64,000 bases of DNA from Staphylococcus durrellii (GTDB lineage Bacteria > Bacillota > Bacilli > Staphylococcales > Staphylococcaceae), in assembly GCF_015594545.1 (NCBI RefSeq), contig NZ_JADIIO010000001.1, forward strand, positions 1,302,001 through 1,366,000, in the 5' to 3' direction. The notes under the pieces were generated by a model. It made no database searches. It saw nothing but the letters and a program-made list of their open reading frames with translations, and was not told the origin of the DNA. The stretch's first letter is position 1; each line of letters opens with the position of its first letter. A program made the position numbers and the translations under genes. Shown piece by piece: positions 29,473-39,811 of this stretch.

Positions 29473-30168
29473 TTGTCTTTAGTATCTTATATTATATATA
29501 TTGTTATTTTAATGCTCCTACCATTGTGGGCGCAGCACAAAGTCAAATCAAACTATGAAAAATATTCACAAGTAAGATCCACTAGTGGTAAGACAGGTCA
29601 AGAAGTTGCATTGGAGATTCTTCATGCAAATGGCATTTATGATGTTGATGTCGTTGAAGGCCAGGGCTTTTTAACTGACCATTACGACCCGCGTAAGAAA
29701 GTCGTTGTTTTATCGCCAGCCAATTTCAGTCGTCCATCTGTTGCTGGAACAGCAATAGCTGCTCACGAAGTTGGTCATGCCATTCAACACGCACAAGGCT
29801 ATTTCTATTTAAGATTTAGAACGGCTTTAGTGCCATTAGCCTCTATAGGGAATTCAGTGGGTTATATCGCAATTATTGCTGGCATTATTTTGACTAGCAT
29901 GCAAAGTGCGATAGGTACTACTGCACTATGGATTGGTATTGCCTTCATGGCATTTGCAGTACTGTTCTCTATTGTCACATTGCCAGTAGAGTTTAACGCG
30001 AGTAGCAGAGCTATGAAACAGATCACTAAATTGAATATTGTGAACGAGAATGAATATAAACACGCTCGAAAAGTATTGTCTGCAGCTGCAATGACTTATG
30101 TTGCATCAACAGCAGTAGCTTTAGCAGAACTTGTTAGATTTATTCTTATTGCAAGATCTAGCGATTAA
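29473..30168 (+). CDS. Membrane zinc metallopeptidase (YugP family)
   Basis: 231 aa. The start is TTG at 29473 after GAGTGAGG. A first transmembrane helix (residues 1-20) is followed by a cytoplasmic or surface domain with the zinc-binding HEVGHAIQHAQGY (HExxH), then two membrane helices (about 115-160) and a final helix near the C-terminus. A conserved downstream EFNASSRA block may supply the third zinc ligand. Substrate unknown. It closes at a strong terminator. Confidence 0.85.
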   Translation: MSLVSYIIYIVILMLLPLWAQHKVKSNYEKYSQVRSTSGKTGQEVALEILHANGIYDVDVVEGQGFLTDHYDPRKKVVVLSPANFSRPSVAGTAIAAHEVGHAIQHAQGYFYLRFRTALVPLASIGNSVGYIAIIAGIILTSMQSAIGTTALWIGIAFMAFAVLFSIVTLPVEFNASSRAMKQITKLNIVNENEYKHARKVLSAAAMTYVASTAVALAELVRFILIARSSD

Positions 30169-30182
30169 TCATTTTTTATAGT

Positions 30183-30218
30183 AACACACCTTTTCTTTTG
30201 AAAAGGTGTGTTTTTTTT
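30183..30218 (+). terminator. Terminator after the zinc peptidase gene
   Basis: Perfect hairpin ACACACCTTTTC-tttt-GAAAAGGTGTGT followed by a run of T residues. Confidence 0.93.
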
Positions 30219-30326
30219 GTCTATAACAGATTTAAAATAATACAATATTGACGTTGCATCATTAATGCATAGTGATTTGATTTAGTCTATACTAAATGAG
30301 ACATGAATTTAAAAGGAGCGACTAAA

Positions 30327-30638
30327 TTGAAATCAATGACAGAAATGCAAAAAGAAGTCGATACGTTTATTGGTCAATTTAACACTGGCTATTTCTCTCC
30401 CTTAGCAAATTTAGCTCGTTTAACTGAAGAAGTTGGAGAGTTATCTAGAGAGATTAATCATCTATATGGTGAAAAAAAGAAAAAAGATATTGAAGATGCT
30501 AATACAATTAAAGCTGAATTAGGAGATAATCTCTTTGTATTGCTATGTATTGCAAATTCGTTAGATATAGATATGACCGAAAGTTTTAACGAAACGATGG
30601 ATAAATATAACAAACGCGATAAAAATCGCTACGACTGA
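30327..30638 (+). CDS. MazG-like nucleotide pyrophosphohydrolase
   Basis: All-alpha NTP pyrophosphatase, expected to clean up non-canonical or excess nucleotides. I choose the TTG at 30327, because AAAAGGAG ends 8 nt before it; this gives 103 aa. An ATG at 30303 lies upstream of that site and one at 30336 lies downstream. The metal-binding motif EEVGELSREIN, with the second KAELGDNLFVLLCIAN, is the MazG EExxE...ExxD arrangement. It is in the YpjD position, 21 nt before bshA. Confidence 0.85.
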   Translation: MKSMTEMQKEVDTFIGQFNTGYFSPLANLARLTEEVGELSREINHLYGEKKKKDIEDANTIKAELGDNLFVLLCIANSLDIDMTESFNETMDKYNKRDKNRYD

Positions 30639-30659
30639 TAGAAAGGGTGTAAAATCCTT

Positions 30660-31790
30660 ATGAAAATAGGAATAACTTGCTATCCATCTATGGGTGGCTC
30701 AGGTATCATTGCTACTGAATTGGGTATTAAATTAGCCGAGAGAGGCCACGATGTACATTTTATAACTTCTAATATTCCATTCAGAATTCGTAAACCTCTA
30801 CCAAACATTACTTTCCACCAAGTAGAAGTTAATCAATATGCTGTATTTCAATACCCTCCATACGACATAACTTTAAGTACTAAAATAGCTGAAGTAATTA
30901 CTGAGTATGATTTAGATGTTCTACATATGCATTATGCTGTACCTCATGCTGTATGTGGCATTTTGGCTAAGCAAATGTCGGGGAAAGATATTAAAATCAT
31001 GACGACTTTACATGGAACGGATATTACCGTGTTAGGTTATGATCATTCTTTGAAAAATGCGATTAAATTTGGTGTTGAACAAAGTGATATTGTAACAAGT
31101 GTAAGTAAATCTTTGGCTGAACAAACTCAAGAAATTATTGAAACAACAAAAGACATTGTTCCTATATATAATTTTGTGAGAGAAAATGAATTCCCTACAG
31201 TTAGAAATACTAATTTAAAACAATATTATGATATCGAGGAAGATGAAAAGGTCATCATCCATGTTTCAAACTTTAGAGCGGTCAAGCGTATAGACACTGT
31301 TATAGAAACGTTTGCCAAGATTCATGAAGAAATGGCGTCTAAACTATTATTAATAGGAGATGGCCCCGAATTAATGGACATGAAACAACTCGCAAAAGAT
31401 TTAAACGTAGAAAAGCATGTAATCTTTTTAGGTAAACAAGATTGGGTAAGTGAGTTTTATCAATTAGCCGATTTAGTGTTATTATTAAGTGAAAAAGAAA
31501 GTTTCGGTTTAACGCTTTTAGAAGCAATGAAATCTGGTGTTGTGCCAATTGGTTCCAAAGCTGGAGGTATCAAAGAGGTAATCAAACACGGTGAGACTGG
31601 TTACATTGTAGATGTAGGTGATAGCTTACAAGCGAGTCAATATGCACTTAAATTACTGAATGATTCCTCATTATACAACCAGTTACAACAAGCTATGCTT
31701 TATGATATTGAACAACGTTTCTCATCTGATTTAATTACAGACCAATACGAATACTATTATAGACAAATGTTAGAGGGTAATCATGACTAA
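30660..31790 (+). CDS. bshA: Bacillithiol biosynthesis glycosyltransferase BshA
   Basis: GT4 glycosyltransferase that joins GlcNAc from UDP-GlcNAc to L-malate, the first bacillithiol step. 376 aa. N-terminal GITCYPSMGGSGIIATELG, acceptor region HMHYAVPHA, TTLHGTDITVLG, and the GT-B nucleotide-sugar motif EKESFGLTLLEAMKSG. It overlaps cca by 8 nt. The bshA-cca-birA order is the same as in Bacillus, strongly supporting BshA over another GT4 enzyme. Confidence 0.94.
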   Translation: MKIGITCYPSMGGSGIIATELGIKLAERGHDVHFITSNIPFRIRKPLPNITFHQVEVNQYAVFQYPPYDITLSTKIAEVITEYDLDVLHMHYAVPHAVCGILAKQMSGKDIKIMTTLHGTDITVLGYDHSLKNAIKFGVEQSDIVTSVSKSLAEQTQEIIETTKDIVPIYNFVRENEFPTVRNTNLKQYYDIEEDEKVIIHVSNFRAVKRIDTVIETFAKIHEEMASKLLLIGDGPELMDMKQLAKDLNVEKHVIFLGKQDWVSEFYQLADLVLLLSEKESFGLTLLEAMKSGVVPIGSKAGGIKEVIKHGETGYIVDVGDSLQASQYALKLLNDSSLYNQLQQAMLYDIEQRFSSDLITDQYEYYYRQMLEGNHD

Positions 31791-32988
31791 TATATTATTT
31801 GAAGATGCTAAACCTGTTATTAAAAAAATTAAAGAACAAGGTTTCGAAGCATACTTTGTAGGCGGTTCCGTAAGAGATTATTTAATGGATAAAGACATCC
31901 ATGATATAGATATAACTACAAGTGCTAGACCAGATGAAATAGAAGAAATGTTTTCTAAAACCATACCGATTGGCAAAGAACATGGTACGATTAATGTATT
32001 ATTTCATAATAAAAGTTATGAAATAACTACATTTAGAACTGAAGGCGAATATATTAATCATCGTAAACCTAATGATGTAATTTTTGTACGCGATTTATAT
32101 GAAGACGTTAAACGCCGTGATTTCACAATTAATGCAATTGCAATGGATGAATCATACAATATTATAGATTATTTTAATGGTAAAGATGACATTGATGCGC
32201 ATAATATTAAGACAGTAGGTAATGCCGTAGAACGTTTCGAAGAAGATGCACTTAGAATTATTAGAGGTTTAAGGTTTCAATCTCAATTAGCTTTTACATT
32301 AGATAATGAAACTTTTGACGGTATGCTACAACAAATTCAAAATATCGAATATTTATCTATAGAACGCATAATTGTAGAATTCAAAAAATTAATTACGGGA
32401 AAAAACGTAGCTGTAAGTTTTAAGAATTTATTAACTTTAAATGCATTTGCTTATATACCGTTCTTTAGTCATTATGATATGCGTCACATTATAATAAAAG
32501 AACCGCTACCATTTAATTTATTTATAGCATTAATTCAAAGTAAATTATCAAATGTTAACGCACAATTAGCACAACTTAAAATAAGCAATAATGACAAAAA
32601 AGAAATACAAACCTTTACACAATTATTAACAGTACTTCAAACTATAAATACAAAACAGGAACTTAAATTAACTATTTATGATTATGGATTACAACACAAC
32701 TTAACCATTTTGTCTTATAGTCAAACTTTCAAACAAAATGATATTGCGTTACCGTCACCACTAATTTATAATGAGCAACTTTTAAGACAAATCGCACAGG
32801 AAATGCCTATTAAAAATCGACAAGAACTAGATATAACAGGAAAAGACTTAATAGATTATCTCGAACAACGTAGTGGACCTTGGATCAAAGATGCACTAAG
32901 AAACATTGAAATTGCTGTTATTGATGGTAATTTAACTAATTATAAACCTAAAATTTTAGAATGGGTGAAAGAACATGTCAAAATATAG
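31783..32988 (+). CDS. cca: CCA-adding tRNA nucleotidyltransferase
   Basis: Adds or repairs the 3' CCA of tRNAs. 401 aa, class II nucleotidyltransferase. The catalytic GGSVRDYLMDKDIHDIDITT carries the metal-binding DxD. RRDFTINAIAMDE and EEDALRIIRGLRFQSQLAF follow in the family's order. GAGGG precedes the ATG inside the bshA end. The 14-nt overlap with birA implies coupled translation. Confidence 0.96.
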   Translation: MTNILFEDAKPVIKKIKEQGFEAYFVGGSVRDYLMDKDIHDIDITTSARPDEIEEMFSKTIPIGKEHGTINVLFHNKSYEITTFRTEGEYINHRKPNDVIFVRDLYEDVKRRDFTINAIAMDESYNIIDYFNGKDDIDAHNIKTVGNAVERFEEDALRIIRGLRFQSQLAFTLDNETFDGMLQQIQNIEYLSIERIIVEFKKLITGKNVAVSFKNLLTLNAFAYIPFFSHYDMRHIIIKEPLPFNLFIALIQSKLSNVNAQLAQLKISNNDKKEIQTFTQLLTVLQTINTKQELKLTIYDYGLQHNLTILSYSQTFKQNDIALPSPLIYNEQLLRQIAQEMPIKNRQELDITGKDLIDYLEQRSGPWIKDALRNIEIAVIDGNLTNYKPKILEWVKEHVKI

Positions 32989-33946
32989 TCAAAGTGTCAT
33001 TCATATTTTATATCAACACCAACTTGAATATGTATCAGGACAATATATCGCAGAGCAGCTTAATATATCACGTACTTCAGTTAAAAAAATTATTGACCAG
33101 CTAAAAAATGAAGGTTGTAATATTGAATCTATAAACCATCGTGGTCATAGGCTTATTACGTTACCAGATAAATGGTATAAAGGCATCGTTATTCCATTGA
33201 TTCAAGAGCAACGTCTTTTCGACAATATAGAAGTTTATGAAACGATTAACTCTACTCAATTACAAGCTAAACAACAATTAGTGGGTAATAAAGAATCATT
33301 TTTAATTTTAAGTGATGAACAAACTCAAGGTAAAGGACGATTCAACAGACCATGGACGTCTGCCAAAAGTAAAGGATTATGGATGTCGATCGTCTTAAGA
33401 CCCGAAGTCGCATTTTCGATGATTACTAAATTCAACTTATTTATGGCTTTAGGTATTCGAGATGCAATACAACAGTTTTCTAATGATACAGTTACTGTTA
33501 AATGGCCAAACGATATATATATAGAGGGCAGAAAAGTCTGTGGCTTTTTAACTGAAATGGTTGCTAATAGTGATGGTATAGAAGCAGTGATTTGTGGTAT
33601 TGGTATTAATATGAATCATCATGCTAATGATTTCATCGAAGAATTAAAAGATAAAGCAACGAGTATAGCGCTACACAGTGAAGAAAAGGTGAATCGTTAT
33701 CAATTTTTAAAATCCCTTGTCACTAATATTGAATACCGTTATGCTCAATTTAATACTCACTCCTTCGAAGCAATACGCGACGAGTACATAAAGGCTTCAA
33801 ACATCTGGGGTAAAGAATTAAAATTCACCGAAAACAATGTACAATTTAATGGTAAAGCAATCGATATCGATAAAGAGGGCTTTTTAATTGTTAAAGATAA
33901 TTCAGGTGAAACAAAAAAGCTAATGAGTGCTGATATAGAATTATAG
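32975..33946 (+). CDS. birA: Biotin-[acetyl-CoA-carboxylase] ligase / biotin repressor
   Basis: Bifunctional enzyme: biotinylates the BCCP of acetyl-CoA carboxylase and represses biotin genes. 323 aa. An N-terminal helix-turn-helix (YIAEQLNISRTSVKKIIDQL) shows it is the repressor-type (group II) BirA. The catalytic domain has the adenylate loop KGRFNRPWTS (usually GRGR), VKWPNDIY and GIGINMNH, followed by a C-terminal SH3-like domain. It sits in the bshA-cca-birA-dinG run. Confidence 0.94.
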   Translation: MSKYSQSVIHILYQHQLEYVSGQYIAEQLNISRTSVKKIIDQLKNEGCNIESINHRGHRLITLPDKWYKGIVIPLIQEQRLFDNIEVYETINSTQLQAKQQLVGNKESFLILSDEQTQGKGRFNRPWTSAKSKGLWMSIVLRPEVAFSMITKFNLFMALGIRDAIQQFSNDTVTVKWPNDIYIEGRKVCGFLTEMVANSDGIEAVICGIGINMNHHANDFIEELKDKATSIALHSEEKVNRYQFLKSLVTNIEYRYAQFNTHSFEAIRDEYIKASNIWGKELKFTENNVQFNGKAIDIDKEGFLIVKDNSGETKKLMSADIEL

Positions 33947-33967
33947 ACTAAAAAGGAGGATAATATA

Positions 33968-36652
33968 ATGGCCGAACCGTGTTACGCTGTAGTTGATTTA
34001 GAAACTACAGGAAACCAATTGGATTTTGATGAAATAATACAAATCGGTATTACTTTCGTGCGTGAAAACAAAATTATCGGTACTTATCATTCTATGATAA
34101 AAACAGATTTAGAAATTCCTCCATTCATTCAAGCATTGACTTCAATTGAAGAAGATATGTTAACACAGGCACCATATTTTCAAGAAATAGCAGAGGATAT
34201 ATATAATCAATTAAAAGATTGTATCTTTGTAGCACATAATGTGGTTTTTGATTTGAATTTTATCCGCAAATCATTTAAAAATTGTGATATCAAATATAAA
34301 CCTCGTAAAGTATTAGATACTTTAGAATTATTTAAGGTGGCATTTCCAACAGACAAAAGTTACCAACTTAGTGAACTTGCTGAAGCACATAACATTCCTT
34401 TGAATAATGCTCACAGGGCGGATGAGGATGCCACTACTACGGCCAAATTAATGATTTTGGCTTTTGAAAAGTTTGCTAAATTACCACTAGATACACTAAA
34501 GCAACTATATTATTTAAGTAAAAACCTTAAATACGATTTACATGATATTTTGTTTGAATTAGTGAGGGCTCATAAAATTACGGATACACCACAACAATTC
34601 GCCAAATTTGAACAACTAATTTATAAAAAACAAAAAGATTTTAAAATGCCTCATTTAGATTACAATGGCACATTGAAAGAATTGTATACAAAGATAATCG
34701 AACATTTAAATATGATGTATAGGCCACAACAACTTTATTTATCAGAAATTATATTAGAACAACTTATGCATAGTAGTAAAGCAATGATTGAAGCACCTCT
34801 AGGTAGCGGTAAATCTTTTGCTTATTTACTGGCAGCCTTAATGTATAACATTGAAACAGGCAAACATGTCATGATTTCAACGAATACTAAATTATTACAA
34901 AATCAATTATTAGAAAAAGATATACCTATGATTAAGCAGGCTTTAAATTTTAACGTTAATACCACACTTATCAAAAGTAAAAATGAGTATATTTCATTAG
35001 GTTTAATTAGCCAAATTTTAAAAGATGAATCTAGTAATTACGAAGTTTGGATATTGAAAATGCAATTATTAATATGGATTACTGAAACAGATACTGGTGA
35101 TATCCAAGAGTTAAATTTAAAAGGCGGTCAAAAAATGTATTTTGACCAAAAATTAGAAACTTATGTTCCAGTACGAAATGACATTAATTATTATAATTTT
35201 ATTAAACGCAACGCACATAATATCCAAGTTGGGATAACGAACCATGCTCATTTAATTCATTCTTCACAAGACGATTCAATATACCAATTATTTGATGATT
35301 GTATTATCGACGAAGCACATAGATTGCCAGATTATGCTTTAAATCAAGTAACTAATGAATTAAGTTATGCGGATGTCAAGTATCAACTCGGCTTAATTGG
35401 TAAAACTGAAAATGAAAAACTCTTAAAATCCATAGATACTTTAGAACAAAAACGTATTTTAGAAAAACTTGATATCCCACCTATAGATGTGTTTGGGCTA
35501 AAAGTTACTATAAATGAGATACATGATTTAAATGAACAACTGTTTGATACTATCTTCTTAACGATAAGAAATTCAGAAGTTCACGCTGATGATATGAATA
35601 AACTTCATTTTGTATATCATTTTGATAGCGAACCAATAATTAAAGATTTATCTACAATTATTCATAAACTAAATATGTCGCTCGAATTTTTTAATGGTAT
35701 GAGTCATAAAATGATTAAATCTGTAAGAAAACAATTACTTTATATTAACGACCGTTTTAAAGCGATTGAATATAGTTTGAAAAATAAACATACAAGTTAC
35801 TTATCAATTAAAAATATGTCACAAAAATCAACGATTAAATTGCACGTGAAAGACTATAATGTTAAAGATGTCCTAACGTCACAAGTGTTAAATAAATTTA
35901 ATGCTTTAACATTTATATCGGGAACGTTAACTTTTAATCATTCTTTTAATAATTTTAAGAATTGGTTTAACGAAGACGTATCATTTAATACTTATGAAAT
36001 CGATAATAAAGTGTATAATGAAAATCAAACTACAGTATTTATACCGAATGATGTCGCTTCGTATAACTATAAAAATATTGATGATTATGTATCATCAATA
36101 ATTAATTATGTTACTGAATATGTGAATGTCATAGAGTCCAAATGTTTAATACTTTTTACAAGCTATAAAATGATGCACCTCGTACAAGAATTATTAAATG
36201 AGCTACCTGAATTTGAAGATTATGTTATTTTGACGCAACAACCTAATCAAAATTATAAAATAGTACAGCAATTTAATAGCTTCGATAAAACCATACTTTT
36301 AGGTACGGGAACATTCTTTGAAGGCTTTGACTTTCAATCTAATGGTATTAAGTGCGTTATGATAGCAAAATTGCCTTTTATGAATCAAAATAATACTAAA
36401 TTTTGGTTGATGGAATCTGAATTTACATCAACATTCAAAGAATATGTTTTACCAGATGCTGTGACTCGCTTTAGACAAGGTATTGGACGTTTAATAAGAA
36501 ATGAAGAGGACAAAGGTATATTAGTATCATTTGATGACCGACTAATTAATAGTAATTATAAGCACTTTTTCGAACAATCTTTAGAAAACTTCAGGCAAAA
36601 CAAAGGTGACATTAAACAATTTCATCGTTTACTAAATAAAATAAAAAATTAA
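33968..36652 (+). CDS. dinG: DinG-family exonuclease/helicase-like protein
   Basis: 894 aa. The N-terminal DEDDh 3'-5' exonuclease domain is complete: [19 protein letters not shown] and HRADEDA. The superfamily-2 DinG helicase module follows, with Walker [12 protein letters not shown], Walker [12 protein letters not shown] and motif VI region [12 protein letters not shown]. The four-cysteine iron-sulfur domain of E. coli DinG is missing; I see no Cys between Walker A and DEAH. This matches S. aureus DinG, reported to act as a nuclease rather than a helicase. AAAAGGAGG precedes the ATG. Confidence 0.92.
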   Translation: MAEPCYAVVDLETTGNQLDFDEIIQIGITFVRENKIIGTYHSMIKTDLEIPPFIQALTSIEEDMLTQAPYFQEIAEDIYNQLKDCIFVAHNVVFDLNFIRKSFKNCDIKYKPRKVLDTLELFKVAFPTDKSYQLSELAEAHNIPLNNAHRADEDATTTAKLMILAFEKFAKLPLDTLKQLYYLSKNLKYDLHDILFELVRAHKITDTPQQFAKFEQLIYKKQKDFKMPHLDYNGTLKELYTKIIEHLNMMYRPQQLYLSEIILEQLMHSSKAMIEAPLGSGKSFAYLLAALMYNIETGKHVMISTNTKLLQNQLLEKDIPMIKQALNFNVNTTLIKSKNEYISLGLISQILKDESSNYEVWILKMQLLIWITETDTGDIQELNLKGGQKMYFDQKLETYVPVRNDINYYNFIKRNAHNIQVGITNHAHLIHSSQDDSIYQLFDDCIIDEAHRLPDYALNQVTNELSYADVKYQLGLIGKTENEKLLKSIDTLEQKRILEKLDIPPIDVFGLKVTINEIHDLNEQLFDTIFLTIRNSEVHADDMNKLHFVYHFDSEPIIKDLSTIIHKLNMSLEFFNGMSHKMIKSVRKQLLYINDRFKAIEYSLKNKHTSYLSIKNMSQKSTIKLHVKDYNVKDVLTSQVLNKFNALTFISGTLTFNHSFNNFKNWFNEDVSFNTYEIDNKVYNENQTTVFIPNDVASYNYKNIDDYVSSIINYVTEYVNVIESKCLILFTSYKMMHLVQELLNELPEFEDYVILTQQPNQNYKIVQQFNSFDKTILLGTGTFFEGFDFQSNGIKCVMIAKLPFMNQNNTKFWLMESEFTSTFKEYVLPDAVTRFRQGIGRLIRNEEDKGILVSFDDRLINSNYKHFFEQSLENFRQNKGDIKQFHRLLNKIKN

Positions 36653-36736
36653 CGTCGCTCTAAATTTAATTAACTAGATGTTATGTAATGATTTTGTTAA
36701 AATATATAAGGATAAATTAATTATAGGAGACTGGTT

Positions 36737-38029
36737 ATGAAGACAACAATTAAAGAAGCAAAAAAATATCTTAACCAAGAAGTGACAATTGGTGGTTGGC
36801 TACACAACAAACGTTCGAGTGGTAAGATAGCTTTCTTACAACTTAGAGATGGTACAGGGTTTATGCAAGGCGTTGTAGTTAAAGCTGAAGTTTCAGAAGA
36901 TACTTTTCAATTAGCAAAAAATATTACGCAAGAATCTTCACTTTTTGTTACTGGCGTTATTACTGAAGATACACGTTCAGACCTTGGTTACGAAATGCAA
37001 GTTAAAACAATAGAAGTAATAGATGAAGCACATGATTATCCCATTACACCTAAAAATCACGGAACTGAATTTTTAATGGATCACAGACACTTGTGGTTAC
37101 GTTCTAAAAAGCAACATGCTGTAATGAAAATTAGAAACGAAATTATTCGCGCTACGTATGAATTTTTCAATAATAATGGATTCACTAAAATCGATCCTCC
37201 TATTTTAACAGCAAGCGCTCCAGAGGGCACTAGTGAGTTATTCCATACTAAATATTTTGACGAAGATGCCTTTTTATCTCAAAGTGGGCAATTATATATG
37301 GAAGCTGCAGCAATGGCACACGGTAAAGTTTTTTCTTTTGGTCCAACTTTTAGAGCTGAAAAATCTAAAACACGTCGCCATCTAATTGAATTCTGGATGA
37401 TTGAACCAGAAATGGCATTTTACAACCATGACGATAGCTTAGAAGTACAAGAACAATATGTTACGCACATCGTTCAATCGGTATTAAAAAATTGTACTAT
37501 CGAACTTAAAACTTTAGAGCGTGACACAGAAAAATTAGCTAACGTTGTTACACCATTTCCAAGAATAACTTATGACGATGCAGTTAAGTTCTTAAAAGAA
37601 GAAGGTTTCGATGATATTGAATGGGGCGAAGATTTTGGAGCGCCTCATGAAACCGCAATCGCTAATCATTATGATTTACCAGTATTTATTACAAACTATC
37701 CAACTAATATTAAACCATTCTATATGCAACCTAACCCTGAAAATGAAGACACTGTTTTGTGCGCCGACTTAATCGCACCTGAAGGCTACGGTGAAATCAT
37801 TGGTGGTTCAGAACGTATTAATGATTTAGCATTAATGGAACAACGTATGAATGAACATGCGTTAGACGCGGAGAGCTATAGCTATTATTTAGATTTACGT
37901 AAGTATGGTAGCGTACCTCACAGTGGGTTTGGTTTAGGTCTAGAACGTGCAGTTGCATGGATATCTGGAGTGGAACATGTTAGAGAAACATCACCATTCC
38001 CAAGACTGTTAAATCGCTTATATCCATAA
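36737..38029 (+). CDS. asnS: Asparaginyl-tRNA synthetase
   Basis: Class II aminoacyl-tRNA synthetase charging tRNA-Asn. 430 aa. An N-terminal OB-fold anticodon-binding domain ([21 protein letters not shown]) precedes the class II motifs: [19 protein letters not shown] (motif 2) and [15 protein letters not shown] (motif 3). It is AsnRS rather than AspRS by length, lacking the large bacterial AspRS insertion. No T-box leader is visible in the 84-bp upstream gap. Confidence 0.95.
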   Translation: MKTTIKEAKKYLNQEVTIGGWLHNKRSSGKIAFLQLRDGTGFMQGVVVKAEVSEDTFQLAKNITQESSLFVTGVITEDTRSDLGYEMQVKTIEVIDEAHDYPITPKNHGTEFLMDHRHLWLRSKKQHAVMKIRNEIIRATYEFFNNNGFTKIDPPILTASAPEGTSELFHTKYFDEDAFLSQSGQLYMEAAAMAHGKVFSFGPTFRAEKSKTRRHLIEFWMIEPEMAFYNHDDSLEVQEQYVTHIVQSVLKNCTIELKTLERDTEKLANVVTPFPRITYDDAVKFLKEEGFDDIEWGEDFGAPHETAIANHYDLPVFITNYPTNIKPFYMQPNPENEDTVLCADLIAPEGYGEIIGGSERINDLALMEQRMNEHALDAESYSYYLDLRKYGSVPHSGFGLGLERAVAWISGVEHVRETSPFPRLLNRLYP

Positions 38030-38044
38030 AATATAACATAAATT

Positions 38045-38076
38045 GTCCAGTCATCTCATTAAGGCTGGACTTTTTT
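38045..38076 (+). terminator. Terminator after asnS
   Basis: Stem GTCCAGTC / GGCTGGAC (one G-T pair) with a 10-nt loop followed by six T residues. Confidence 0.87.
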
Positions 38077-38112
38077 ATCATATATAAATTATTAAAAAAG
38101 GAGGGATGTTGA

Positions 38113-38799
38113 GTGAATGCACATCAATTAAAGATACGACCAGTCGTTATTCGTAAAGAACTCCTTTACCATTACAATGAACTTGATATTGATGAAACAG
38201 AATTAGTTATTTTAATTAAACTGCTTCACGCTGGTGAAACGTCAAACAAACAACCATCAATTGAAACATTACAACAAGGTACGACATTAGAAGCGAGACA
38301 AATCACTGCAATCATTCAAAATTTAATTCAGCGTGATTTACTAAATCTCAATGTCCGTAAAGATGAAGAAGGTAAATTTACTGAATATATGGATTTAGAT
38401 CCTTTTTATAATAAATTAAGCACTATTATTGAACAAACTGAAATCTCACAAAAAGCCGAACAAAATCAAATGGATTTTAATAAGTTGTTTCAAAATATTG
38501 AACAAACTTTTGGCAGACCATTGTCACCATTTGAAATGGAAACATTAAATCAATGGATCGATGTCGATGAGCATGATTTAGATGTTATTCAAGCCGCTTT
38601 AGACGAAGCGTCTAGTCAAAACAAATTATCATTTAAATATTTAGATCGCATTTTATTAAACTGGAAGAAGAATAATGTGAAGACAATAGAAGATTCTAAA
38701 AAGATAAGTCAACAATACAATCAACCAAAAATGAAACATACTGTAGAAAATATTCCTAAAGTTGATTGGCTAAATGGAGGTTCACCAGATGGTAAGTAA
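38113..38799 (+). CDS. dnaD: DNA replication initiation protein DnaD
   Basis: Primosome component that helps load the replicative helicase. 228 aa. The start is GTG at 38113 with GGAGGG 7 nt upstream. The N-terminal winged helix (about residues 1-100) is followed by the DnaD/DnaB-like C-terminal domain with the YxxxIL-type motif FKYLDRILLNWKKNNV. It overlaps nth by 11 nt, in the conserved asnS-dnaD-nth order. Confidence 0.94.
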   Translation: MNAHQLKIRPVVIRKELLYHYNELDIDETELVILIKLLHAGETSNKQPSIETLQQGTTLEARQITAIIQNLIQRDLLNLNVRKDEEGKFTEYMDLDPFYNKLSTIIEQTEISQKAEQNQMDFNKLFQNIEQTFGRPLSPFEMETLNQWIDVDEHDLDVIQAALDEASSQNKLSFKYLDRILLNWKKNNVKTIEDSKKISQQYNQPKMKHTVENIPKVDWLNGGSPDGK

Positions 38800-39448
38800 T
38801 ACAAAGGCTTTAAATATGATAGACGTCATAGCTAATATGTTTCCGAATGCAGAATGTGAACTTGTTCATGATAATCCTTTTGAACTCACGATCGCAGTAT
38901 TACTATCTGCACAAACTACTGATAATGCGGTCAATAAAATTACAAAGCCTCTTTTTGAAAAATATAAACGTCCAGAAGATTATATAGCCGTAGATATTGC
39001 CGAATTAGAAAATGATATTAGAACGATTGGACTATATAGAAATAAAGCTAAAAATATAAAAAAACTATGCCAATCGTTATTGGATAAATTTAACGGCCAG
39101 ATACCCCAAACACATGACGACTTAGAGAGCTTGGCTGGTGTTGGTAGAAAAACTGCCAACGTTGTGATGAGTGTTGCCTTTGACGAACCTTCATTAGCAG
39201 TTGATACGCATGTTGAAAGAGTATCTAAACGTCTTGGTATTTGTCGTTGGAAGGATAATGTGAGACAAGTAGAAGATAAATTATGCAAAGTAGTTCCAAG
39301 AGATCGTTGGAATAAAACGCATCACCAATTGATATTTTTCGGTAGATATCATTGTCTATCACGTAGTCCAAAATGTGATATTTGTCCACTATTTGAAGAT
39401 TGTAGAGAAGGTCAAAAACGTTATAAAGCGACACTGAAAGAAGCGTGA
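38789..39448 (+). CDS. nth: Endonuclease III
   Basis: Base-excision repair glycosylase/AP lyase for oxidised pyrimidines. 219 aa from the ATG at 38789, preceded by GGAGG; the ATG at 38774 lies upstream of that site. Helix-hairpin-helix LAGVGRKTANVV carries the catalytic Lys, and AVDTHVERV the catalytic Asp. The [4Fe-4S] ligands are complete: C-x6-C-x2-C-x5-C in CLSRSPKCDICPLFEDC. Its stop overlaps the next start (GTGA). Confidence 0.96.
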   Translation: MVSNTKALNMIDVIANMFPNAECELVHDNPFELTIAVLLSAQTTDNAVNKITKPLFEKYKRPEDYIAVDIAELENDIRTIGLYRNKAKNIKKLCQSLLDKFNGQIPQTHDDLESLAGVGRKTANVVMSVAFDEPSLAVDTHVERVSKRLGICRWKDNVRQVEDKLCKVVPRDRWNKTHHQLIFFGRYHCLSRSPKCDICPLFEDCREGQKRYKATLKEA

Positions 39449-39792
39449 AACATGTGATAACAAAAGATGACTTTAATAATTTAGAAACAAAATTAGACTT
39501 TTATGCACAGAAGAAACAACTGAAGTCAGCTACGGCTAAAACATATTTAGATAATTATTTTGATTTGATAATAAATTATTTTAAACAAATAAATAGTATT
39601 CAAACAATAAATTTAAATGAACTAGAACAATTACCAGTCGTGCCTATGAATTTTCGAGAAAGATATCAATATATGCAACAGAGAAAATATCATTTTATGG
39701 GCTATCGTCAAATGAAAACATTAAAATCTGAGTTAATAAAAATGAATGCATCCTATCAAATAAGGCAAAAAAACTCCGGTCTCAATAATTGA
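39445..39792 (+). CDS. YpoC-like hypothetical protein
   Basis: 115 aa, basic and helical, no recognised domain. The start is GTG at 39445 overlapping the nth stop by 4 nt, so it is translationally coupled to nth. Its place between nth and the penicillin-binding protein gene matches ypoC of Bacillus. The last residues are encoded inside the terminator hairpin shared with pbp2. Function unknown. Confidence 0.7.
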   Translation: MKHVITKDDFNNLETKLDFYAQKKQLKSATAKTYLDNYFDLIINYFKQINSIQTINLNELEQLPVVPMNFRERYQYMQQRKYHFMGYRQMKTLKSELIKMNASYQIRQKNSGLNN

Positions 39793-39806
39793 GGCCGGAG
39801 CTTTTT
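39767..39806. terminator. Bidirectional terminator overlapping the ypoC-like stop
   Basis: A 12-bp stem CTCCGGTCTCAA / TTGAGGCCGGAG with one G-T pair and a short AT loop is flanked by A7 on the left and T5 on the right. The ypoC-like stop codon (39790-39792) lies within it; pbp2 ends just downstream at 39812 on the - strand. Confidence 0.88.
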
Positions 39807-39811
39807 ATTAT

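Noticed and set aside
36653-36736. Possible T-box leader for asnS
   Set aside because: The gap is only 84 bp, with no T-box sequence and no terminator or antiterminator pair.
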